Below are positions 1 through 5,042 of a DNA stretch of 5,637 nt, piece after piece. Position 1 is the stretch's first letter. The number at the start of each line of letters is the position of its first letter. Source of the DNA: Ardenticatenales bacterium. GTDB taxonomy: Bacteria > Chloroflexota > Anaerolineae > Promineifilales > UBA4811. Where the stretch lies: contig WSZX01000444.1 in the NCBI GenBank assembly GCA_013139935.1, positions 1 to 5,637 of the forward strand, in the 5' to 3' direction. The notes under the pieces were generated by a model, which saw only the letters and a program-made list of their open reading frames with translations, was not told where the DNA came from and ran no database searches. The translations under genes and the position numbers were made by a program.

Positions 1-972
1 CGAGGCGGATGAGTGAGACAGGTCAAGGATCCCCGCGATTTCCCCCACGTACCGCTCGCCTTCAGTGAGAAGGTCCAATATCTGCAACCGCGTCTCGTCC
101 GCTAGGGATTTGAGGGGAGGATAGAGAATGGCGATGTTTGATCTTGCGGCCGGCCGGGCGCGTGCAGTGTTGGCGTTAAAGGAGACATACAGGGCCTGGC
201 CATGTTGAGCGAAAACCAGATATGGACCGATATGACAGGAAGGGGCCAGGATAACACGCCGAACGCCATCCAGCCGTTTCTCCAGGGCCGGCGGGAGCGT
301 CCGTCCGGTGATGGCGACAAACGCGGCCCGGAACTCTGGTGGATAGCGCTCGCCGCGATGGTAGGCAACCGCCCGCCTGATCTGCGGCAGGTCCCGGGCG
401 AACTGGGAACGGTAGAGCCGCTGCCAGGTTTCACCGAGCGTCGCCAGGAGATGATGCTTGAACTGACCAGGGGCGACAAAGAAGCTTGCCAGTGACCGAG
501 CCTCAGCCACGGTTTCGCCTGGCAAGGAACTCACATCGTCCCTGCGGCGCTCCCATACCAGAGCCAGCAGAGAGCCGAGTTCTGGCTCTTTGACATCCAG
601 GGCCAAGCCGACCGAAGCCAAGTCCCACTCGGCTAGCCGCCGTCCAAGTCCGCGCCGTGCAGCAACGCGAAAGCCTCTCTCTGGTGTCCCCTCAAGACGA
701 CCGGTAATGCTGTCAAAGCTGGTATCCTCTTCCCTCTCCGACGGAGCAGTCAATTCGCCCCAGAGTCCAGGGCAGTACCCCATCATCAGGGAGAATCGCC
801 TCAAGCTGCCACGCAGCGAAACTGGCAGGCCGGTCGCGGCCTGGACAACCCAATCGCCAAGCCCTTCGAGACGATCAACCGCATCCAGCAGCAGAGCGTT
901 TGTGAACAGGTTCTGTGACAACGATACCTGAAACTCAATCTGAACATTGGGCGAAGCAGAAACTAGTTCCAT
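1..972 (-). CDS. ArsR-family winged-helix transcriptional regulator with long N-terminal domain (C-terminus cut by window edge)
   Basis: The frame from ATG 972 stays open for 324 codons to the window edge, so the C-terminus is missing. The last 40 residues form the start of an ArsR/SmtB winged helix: LADETRLQILDLL (about 290-302) is the family signature, followed by a helix-turn-helix around residues 308-324 (GEIAGILDLSHSSAS). Residues 1-285 form a separate domain without a recognised catalytic motif, resembling the long N-terminal regions (DUF5937-like) of some bacterial ArsR proteins; that label is from memory. Where metal-sensing ArsR proteins carry ELCVCDL, this protein has ERYVGEI, with no cysteine, so arsenic or metal sensing at that site is unlikely. 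The start is supported by GGGAG at 979-983, 6 nt upstream of ATG, and by a promoter with a palindromic operator at 1025-1053. It probably represses its own gene. The ligand is unknown. Confidence 0.85.
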   Translation of the reverse strand, partial: MELVSASPNVQIEFQVSLSQNLFTNALLLDAVDRLEGLGDWVVQAATGLPVSLRGSLRRFSLMMGYCPGLWGELTAPSEREEDTSFDSITGRLEGTPERGFRVAARRGLGRRLAEWDLASVGLALDVKEPELGSLLALVWERRRDDVSSLPGETVAEARSLASFFVAPGQFKHHLLATLGETWQRLYRSQFARDLPQIRRAVAYHRGERYPPEFRAAFVAITGRTLPPALEKRLDGVRRVILAPSCHIGPYLVFAQHGQALYVSFNANTARARPAARSNIAILYPPLKSLADETRLQILDLLTEGERYVGEIAGILDLSHSSAS

Positions 973-991
973 TCTCGGCTCCCAGCACAAG

Positions 992-1008
992 GCCACCGGA
1001 CCGGTGGC
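992..1008. repeat. Perfect 8+1+8 inverted repeat in the regulator leader
   Basis: GCCACCGG-A-CCGGTGGC is a perfect inverted repeat with one central base. It lies between the predicted promoter and the start codon of the ArsR-family gene, about 20 bp upstream of ATG 972. It could be a second operator downstream of the transcription start, or a hairpin in the 5' leader close to the ribosome binding site. The sequence is unrelated to the palindrome at 1038-1053, so the two would not obviously bind the same protein. Confidence 0.5.
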
Positions 1009-1024
1009 ATGTTCGTTGGGCGCC

Positions 1025-1053
1025 ATAGTAGCAAACATTGCGCATATGCGCAA
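1025..1053 (-). promoter_or_regulatory. Predicted sigma70-type promoter of the ArsR-family gene
   Basis: On the minus strand there is a -10 box TACTAT (1025-1030) preceded by TGC, which makes an extended -10 (TGnTACTAT). A weak -35 box TTGCGC (1048-1053) stands exactly 17 bp upstream. Transcription would start near 1018, giving a leader of about 45 nt before ATG 972. The weak -35 and strong extended -10 fit a promoter controlled by a repressor, and the -35 box is one arm of the palindrome at 1038-1053. Confidence 0.6.
1038..1053. promoter_or_regulatory. Probable operator: perfect 16-bp palindrome
   Basis: TTGCGCATATGCGCAA is fully self-complementary. It covers the -35 box and most of the spacer of the predicted promoter for the ArsR-family gene, the position where a dimeric winged-helix repressor would block RNA polymerase. 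ArsR-family proteins bind as dimers to short palindromes in their own promoters. That this regulator binds here is inference from position and symmetry. Confidence 0.6.
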
Positions 1054-1076
1054 ATTGGCAATTGGAATACGTCCAA
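1053..1076. repeat. Two further short inverted repeats upstream of the regulator promoter
   Basis: AATTG-G-CAATT (1053-1063) and TTGGA-ATACG-TCCAA (1062-1076) follow directly on the 16-bp palindrome, overlapping each other by two bases. They lie upstream of the -35 box as seen from the ArsR-family gene. They may be accessory operator sites. Each is short enough that chance symmetry is possible, so the call rests mainly on their clustering. Confidence 0.35.
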
Positions 1077-1253
1077 GAACAACTAGGACATCGTTCCCGC
1101 CGCAGCCCGGCGCCGCCAACGGGAAACTGGCATGGGGGATTGGAAAGCGAATCCGGGTTTTTCGATGCCGGGCAAGGACAACGGTGGGCCAGAGTCAGGA
1201 ATTCGGTGCGGGACTGCACGCGACACAGACCACGTAGCCCACATACCAGCATG
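1077..1253. other. Non-coding stretch, no supported gene
   Basis: This stretch lies between the regulator's control region and the terminator of the LysM gene. Short open frames cross it on both strands, but none has a ribosome binding site or a recognisable domain. With the flanking control sites and terminator, the gene-free interval runs from about 973 to 1319. I see no tRNA or other structured RNA in it. Confidence 0.5.
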
Positions 1254-1290
1254 AAAAAGAGCCCTGCAGGGAGTGGCCCTGCAAGGCTCT
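1254..1290 (-). terminator. Intrinsic terminator of the LysM lipoprotein gene
   Basis: On the minus strand, AGAGCC (1285-1290) and CCCTGCA (1277-1283) pair with TGCAGGG and GGCTCT at 1258-1271. This gives a 13-bp stem with one internal C/A mismatch (1264/1284) and a 5-nt loop (1272-1276). The stem runs into TTTTT (complement of 1254-1258). It lies about 30 nt after the LysM stop codon and separates that gene from the regulator downstream. Confidence 0.85.
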
Positions 1291-1319
1291 GAATTCGCTA
1301 CCCCTCGGGAAAGCGACCG

Positions 1320-1976
1320 TTACGGAGCCACCGGAATCTTGATCTGCTGTCCAACAAAAATGGTGTATGGCCAGGGAATTCCATTATAGGCGGCTACCGT
1401 CTCGAACGACAGGCTGTACTGGAGCGCGATTCGGAAGAGGTTCTCGCCGGGCTGCACGGTGTGAATCTGCTCGCCGGCAGCGGGTCCGGGTGGCGCACCT
1501 GAAGGAGACGGGATCACCAGTTGCTGACCAGCCTCGATCTGATGCACATTGATGATGTTGTTGCGCGCCACAATGTCCTCGACGGCAACGTCGTACAACA
1601 GGGCAATGGTAAAGAGCGTGTCACCAGCGAGAACCGTATGAATCTGTTCATCCGCCGACGGAGCGGCAGTTGCTTCCGGCGGGGGCGATTCAGGCGTGGC
1701 TTCCGGGGTCGCCTTTGGGGCCCGAGTGGGCTCCCCTGCCTGTTCGGTGGGTACCACCTCCACTGTCGGCTGAGGGCCCGGCTCGGGCTGCTCTTCGGCG
1801 GGAACGGGAGTGTCCACGGCCGGCACGGGAGTGTCTGTCATGGCTGGCTGCACAACATCCGCCTTGGTTGGCTCAACCGTGGTAGCAGAACGGGTGCACC
1901 CCACAAGCAGTGAAGGTACAAGAACAAGAAGGATCGGAATGGCCCACCAACGAATGCGAGATGATATTAGCCCCAT
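1320..1976 (-). CDS. Secreted lipoprotein with two LysM domains
   Basis: This 218-residue protein probably binds peptidoglycan or another N-acetylglucosamine polymer at the cell surface. Residues 7-26 are a hydrophobic signal segment ending in a lipobox, LLVGC, with Cys27 as the lipidation site. Residues 28-110 are a low-complexity linker rich in Pro, Thr, Glu and Ala, with TPVPA-type repeats, likely a flexible spacer. LysM domain 1 spans about 112-156 (IHTVLAGDTLFTIALLYDV at its start) and LysM domain 2 about 171-216 (IHTVQPGENLFRIALQYSL). There is no catalytic domain, so it is probably a binding or anchoring protein, not a hydrolase. The frame is open upstream to 2165, but ATG 1976 is chosen because it starts the signal peptide and has GGAGGT at 1984-1989, 7 nt upstream. 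It has its own promoter (2047-2075) and terminator (1254-1290), so it appears monocistronic. Confidence 0.88.
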   Translation of the reverse strand: MGLISSRIRWWAIPILLVLVPSLLVGCTRSATTVEPTKADVVQPAMTDTPVPAVDTPVPAEEQPEPGPQPTVEVVPTEQAGEPTRAPKATPEATPESPPPEATAAPSADEQIHTVLAGDTLFTIALLYDVAVEDIVARNNIINVHQIEAGQQLVIPSPSGAPPGPAAGEQIHTVQPGENLFRIALQYSLSFETVAAYNGIPWPYTIFVGQQIKIPVAP

Positions 1977-2046
1977 GGTCTCTACCTCCAACAACTCACC
2001 TGTAGGCCACCGCCCTTCCCGTGGTTGCCTCCTTTGGTCAAGCGAC

Positions 2047-2075
2047 AGTTTACCATGGGGCAAGAGTGTAGTCAA
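2047..2075 (-). promoter_or_regulatory. Strong sigma70-type promoter of the LysM gene
   Basis: On the minus strand, TTGACT (2070-2075) is followed after exactly 17 bp by TAAACT (2047-2052), close to the TTGACA/TATAAT consensus. Transcription would start near 2040, leaving a leader of about 64 nt before ATG 1976. The left end of the candidate mobile element begins only about 6 to 14 bp upstream of the -35 box. Confidence 0.7.
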
Positions 2076-2088
2076 GCAAATGGAGTGA

Positions 2089-2264
2089 GGGTGTTGAAAA
2101 AGAGGCTGCGGCGATGGGAGAGAGAGGCGGGGGTGGGGTTGGGGCGCTTCGCGCCCCAACCCCACCCCCGCCAGCTTTCCTCACCTGCACTGCCCGCAGG
2201 CGCAAGTGTGTGCAGTAGCGGATATCGAGAGGGGACAGAGCCTTGCTTGTTTTTCCACACTCTC
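2089..2264. mobile_element. Candidate MITE-like element with terminal inverted repeats and 8-bp flanking direct repeat
   Basis: The left end, GAGGGTGTTGAAAAA (2087-2101), and the reverse complement of the right end, GAGAGTGTGGAAAAA (2250-2264), match at 13 of 15 positions. The octamer TGGAGTGA occurs at 2081-2088 and again at 2265-2272, just outside these ends, as a target-site duplication would. The left end overlaps the octamer by two bases, so exact boundaries are uncertain. The inside carries no supported gene but holds a large perfect hairpin (2126-2172). Short length, lack of coding capacity and these ends fit a non-autonomous element mobilised in trans. I cannot assign an IS family. 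It sits between the thiolase stop (27 bp away) and the LysM promoter. Confidence 0.45.
2126..2172. repeat. Perfect 22-bp-stem GC-rich hairpin
   Basis: Arms 2126-2147 and 2151-2172 are exact reverse complements around a 3-base TTC spacer. One arm is built of G runs (GGGGG, GGGG, GGGG) and the other of C runs. As RNA it would be extremely stable in either direction. On the minus strand it lies about 130 nt past the thiolase stop, so it may end or protect the mevalonate operon transcript, but no T-run follows directly (TTTTT is about 25 nt further on). It could equally be a dispersed palindromic repeat or the core of the surrounding element. Confidence 0.75.
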
Positions 2265-2298
2265 TGGAGTGAACATAATTCATCCCGTCCCCAAGAGG

Positions 2299-3462
2299 CT
2301 ATTCGGGCGCCTGCAGAATGTGCGTAATGACGGAGGCGCCACTGCCGCCTATGTTCTGCGCCATTCCCCAGAAAGGGTTGGGTAGCTGGTTGTGGCCGGC
2401 ATCCCCCCGAAGCTGCTGCACGATCTCCACAACCTGGTAAAGCCCGGTCGCGCCAACCGGATGCCCCCGCGCCTTGAGTCCCCCCATGGTGCTTATGGGC
2501 AACCTCCCGTCCAAAGCAATCGCCCCGTCCTGAGCCAATCGAACTCCCCCGCCACGGGGAGCAAAGCCGCACGCCTCCAGCGAGAGAGCCGCCATGATAC
2601 TGAAAGCATCGTGCAGCTCGAACAAATCCAGGTCATCCGGCCGGATGCCTGCCTGCTCGTACGCTTTCTGCGAGGATCGAGCCGCGGCCTCTAGAAACAG
2701 CAGGTCGGAGCGATCGTGGATAGCCAGCGCATCGGTGGAAAAAGCAGAGGCCGCAATCCTCACCGGCGGCCGCGAACCGCCCAGCGCCCGAACCACATCA
2801 CGGCTCGCCAGGATCACGGCCGCGGCGCCGTCGCCAATGGGGGATGCATCGAGCAACCCAATCGGAGAAGCGACCACACCCGATCTGACAAACTGCTCGG
2901 CCGTGATAGGCCGACGGAACATGGCATTTGGATTATTCACTCCATTGGCGTGCGCCACCACCGCAAATCCGGCGAAATCGGCATGAGAAACCTCATGCTC
3001 CATCATGTACCGGTTCATCAGCAGCGCATTGAGAGCCACAAAGGTCACCCCATGGTCGGCTTCATAATCACCATCGGCCGCCATGGCGAGCGCAGCGGTG
3101 GTCTCCCGGCCGCGCGGTTCAGTCATCTTTTCCACCCCCACCACGCCGACGATCTCGGCCAGCCCGGAGACGATCATCGCGTACCCCACCCGCAGGGCGG
3201 CCGCACCAGACCCGCAGGCAGCTTCGACCTTGAGCGCCTCGATGCCCCGCTGCCCCACAAAGTCGGCTAGCAGCGCTCCCAGGTGCTCCTGCTGGCTGAG
3301 CGGGCCCGAGAGCATATTGCCGACATACAGCCCATCCAGGCGGTCCACGCCAGCATCTTCCATTGCACCGAGGATGGCCTTGGCTCCAAGGTGGCGGAGA
3401 GAGGTCTCCCAATGCTCACCCACCGGCACCTGGCCGATGCCAGCGATCAAGACATCACGCAT
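2299..3462 (-). CDS. Archaeal-type acetoacetyl-CoA thiolase (acetyl-CoA C-acetyltransferase)
   Basis: The 387-residue protein is a thiolase expected to condense two acetyl-CoA into acetoacetyl-CoA, the first step of the mevalonate pathway. Visible motifs are the nucleophilic cysteine in EAACGSGAAAL (Cys83), ELHDAF (His284), and the GGLKARGHPVGATG loop (His334). Near the C-terminus it has AQNIGGSGAS where classical biosynthetic thiolases carry a second catalytic Cys in a CxGGG-type motif. This marks the archaeal/SCP2-like branch. Length is normal. ATG 3462 is chosen; an in-frame TTG lies two codons upstream (3468). No strong Shine-Dalgarno is visible, and only 9 nt separate this start from the DUF35 stop, so translational coupling is likely. 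The DUF35 and HMG-CoA synthase neighbours point to acetoacetyl-CoA synthesis, not fatty-acid breakdown. It is the last gene of the operon. Confidence 0.88.
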   Translation of the reverse strand: MRDVLIAGIGQVPVGEHWETSLRHLGAKAILGAMEDAGVDRLDGLYVGNMLSGPLSQQEHLGALLADFVGQRGIEALKVEAACGSGAAALRVGYAMIVSGLAEIVGVVGVEKMTEPRGRETTAALAMAADGDYEADHGVTFVALNALLMNRYMMEHEVSHADFAGFAVVAHANGVNNPNAMFRRPITAEQFVRSGVVASPIGLLDASPIGDGAAAVILASRDVVRALGGSRPPVRIAASAFSTDALAIHDRSDLLFLEAAARSSQKAYEQAGIRPDDLDLFELHDAFSIMAALSLEACGFAPRGGGVRLAQDGAIALDGRLPISTMGGLKARGHPVGATGLYQVVEIVQQLRGDAGHNQLPNPFWGMAQNIGGSGASVITHILQAPE

Positions 3463-3471
3463 GACCAAGAA

Positions 3472-3876
3472 TCACACCGCGGCTGCGAGCGCCGGCCTGA
3501 ATTTGTAGCCGTACACAATCATCCCCTGGTCACCCTCGGTGCGGAGTTTCCGGGTGACCATCTCCACCGGCATTCCGATCTCCGGTTCTTGGTCGCCCAG
3601 GTCAGTCAACTGCGCAGTGAGTACAGGTCCTTCCTCAAGCTTGACCAGCGCCACGGTATAGGGAGCATATTCCTCATAGCCAGCCGGGGCATTGTAGACC
3701 GTGCTGAACGAATACACCTCCCCTCGGCCGCTGAAAGTGTACAGTTCCTGAGCCGGTTTCGAGCACTCGGGACAGATGTCACGCGGCGGGAAGATCTTGA
3801 CGCCGCAAGTGTCGCAGACTTCGCCAACCAGACGATAACGCTGGTCCTGCAGTCGCCAATGTCTTGATAGTTCCAT
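3472..3876 (-). CDS. DUF35 zinc-ribbon/OB-fold protein (thiolase-HMG-CoA synthase bridging subunit)
   Basis: This 134-residue protein has a rubredoxin-like zinc ribbon with CDTC (Cys21, Cys24) and CPEC (Cys35, Cys38), then an OB-fold from about residue 48 to 120 (GRGEVYSFSTVY, YTVALVKLEEGPVLTAQL). This is the standard two-part DUF35 layout and size. In archaea a DUF35 protein holds thiolase and HMG-CoA synthase together, and its OB-fold helps form a shared CoA-binding site that lets acetoacetyl-CoA pass directly between them. The gene lies exactly between those two partners here, so the same role is inferred. ATG 3876 has a strong AGGAGG at 3883-3888, 6 nt upstream. It starts 36 nt after the synthase stop. 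Other DUF35 proteins serve other thiolases, but this context makes the mevalonate role the best reading. Confidence 0.88.
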   Translation of the reverse strand: MELSRHWRLQDQRYRLVGEVCDTCGVKIFPPRDICPECSKPAQELYTFSGRGEVYSFSTVYNAPAGYEEYAPYTVALVKLEEGPVLTAQLTDLGDQEPEIGMPVEMVTRKLRTEGDQGMIVYGYKFRPALAAAV

Positions 3877-3912
3877 TGTATTCCTCCTGATCTACTTTGC
3901 GATCATTCAACA

Positions 3913-5001
3913 TTACATGCGCAGCTTGCGACGAAAGCGCGCGTAGGTAGCATAGTCGATCTCTGTGCGCCGGGAGATGTAATCCCGCGTCAACAGAGCC
4001 AGGTCGCGTCGTTCCTCAATCTTATCCGTAACCAGCAGATCAAATGCATCTGAACCTGCTCCAGAGCCATATGAAACGAGCAGAACCCGGTCACCAGGCT
4101 GAGCCATGTCGAGGACAGACGTCAAGCCTATGATAGACGAACCCGCATAGACGTTGCCGATCTCCCCCACCAGCAGGCCAGGCTCAGTCTGCTCTGACCT
4201 GAACCCAAGCATCCGCGCCACCCGCTGCGGGAATTTGACATTGGGTTGGTGAAACACGGCCCAGGCATAGTCGGCCGGGACAGTCTCCAGCGCCTCCATC
4301 AACGTCTTGGCGGCCGACGTGATGTGGCGAAAATAGGCAGGTTCGCCAGTGAACCGGTCTCCGTGAGACGGGTACATCTCGCCTTCACGGCGCCAAAAAT
4401 CGGGCGTGTCAGTGACAAAAGAGTAGGAGGCGGTAATGGTCGCCAGCGATTCGTCCGCCGGACCGATCAGGAAAGCGGCGCCGCCGGCCGCAGCGGTGTA
4501 TTCCAGGGCGTCGCCCGGCCTCCCCTGGGCAGTGTCCATCCCAATGCTCAACACATACCGCGCCATCCCGGCGCCCACAAATCCAATGGCGGCCTGCATC
4601 GCCTCTGTGCCTGCCTTGCAGGCAAATTCCCAATCGGCTGCCTGGATGTTGGGGACAGCGCCAATCGCCTCGGCGACGATCGTGCTGGTCGGTTTGACAG
4701 CGTATGGGTGTGATTCGCTCCCCACCCAGACCGCGCGGATGAGGTCCGGAGCGATCCGCGCCCGCAGCAGAGCATTGCGCGCCGCTTCGATGGACATCGT
4801 GGCCACATCCTCGTCCAAGCCAGGGACCGACTTTTCGCCGAGGGGGACACCACCCTTGCCACCCGTCCAGATGCGAGCAACTTCACGCGCCGGAAGCCGA
4901 TATCGTGGGACATAGGCACCATATCCCACAATGCCCACCGGGAAGTGGGGCCGCAAGAGCAGAGATTCGGATTCAAAAAGGGTTGATCGGCCGCTTTTCA
5001 C
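3913..5001 (-). CDS. Archaeal-type hydroxymethylglutaryl-CoA synthase
   Basis: It condenses acetoacetyl-CoA with acetyl-CoA to HMG-CoA. The conserved core begins at GIVGYGAYVPRYRL and runs about 340 residues, the length of archaeal HMG-CoA synthases and shorter than bacterial MvaS or eukaryotic enzymes. Counting from GTG 4938, the likely catalytic triad is Glu51 (TMSIEAA), Cys107 (WEFACKAGTEA) and His230 (VFHQPNVKFP), with the conserved GNVYAGSS at 261-268. Start choice is uncertain. GTG 4938 gives exactly the family N-terminus (341 aa) but has no clear ribosome site. GTG 5001 (362 aa) has GGAGG at 5005-5009, though only 3 nt away, and overlaps the stop of a mini-ORF that links it to the upstream stop; it is chosen here. 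The frame is open to 5094, but that start would overlap the reductase by about 50 bp. It is the second gene in the visible operon. Confidence 0.9.
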   Translation of the reverse strand: MKSGRSTLFESESLLLRPHFPVGIVGYGAYVPRYRLPAREVARIWTGGKGGVPLGEKSVPGLDEDVATMSIEAARNALLRARIAPDLIRAVWVGSESHPYAVKPTSTIVAEAIGAVPNIQAADWEFACKAGTEAMQAAIGFVGAGMARYVLSIGMDTAQGRPGDALEYTAAAGGAAFLIGPADESLATITASYSFVTDTPDFWRREGEMYPSHGDRFTGEPAYFRHITSAAKTLMEALETVPADYAWAVFHQPNVKFPQRVARMLGFRSEQTEPGLLVGEIGNVYAGSSIIGLTSVLDMAQPGDRVLLVSYGSGAGSDAFDLLVTDKIEERRDLALLTRDYISRRTEIDYATYARFRRKLRM

Positions 5002-5042
5002 AGACCTCCCCCCAGAGATGGGGCGCGTTGCCGGATGCGCAT
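4998..5042 (-). other. 14-codon mini-ORF bridging the reductase stop and the synthase start
   Basis: The HMG-CoA reductase stop overlaps an ATG (TGATG, 5040-5044). This opens a frame, MRIRQRAPSLGGGL, whose TGA (4998-5000) overlaps the proposed GTG start of HMG-CoA synthase (GTGA, 4998-5001). Such double overlap could hand ribosomes from one gene to the next. The peptide has no recognisable feature and the arrangement may be chance. Confidence 0.25.

Noticed and set aside
202..495. Plus-strand open frame of 97 codons, and the minus-strand 125-codon frame at 102-479
   Set aside because: Both are shadows of the ArsR-family gene, whose 324-codon frame on the minus strand ends in a clear winged-helix signature and has a promoter and ribosome site.
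947..1252. Open frames on both strands of about 96-105 codons
   Set aside because: They cover the regulator's promoter, operator and the intergenic region, have no ribosome binding site or domain, and consist of low-similarity sequence typical of GC-rich spurious frames.
1977..2040. Possible riboswitch or leader peptide in the LysM 5' leader
   Set aside because: The leader is only about 64 nt, with no recognised aptamer fold. A GTG-initiated four-codon frame there is too short and poorly spaced from the nearby AAAGGAGG to support.
1977..2165. Upstream 63-codon extension of the LysM protein
   Set aside because: It would place the signal peptide internally, and it crosses the predicted promoter. 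ATG 1976 has a good ribosome site and begins the lipoprotein signal.
2072..2572. Minus-strand frames of 77 and 166 codons overlapping the thiolase end and the hairpin
   Set aside because: The longer one is out of frame with the thiolase coding region, and both run through the palindromic element, giving proline- and glycine-rich junk with no domain.
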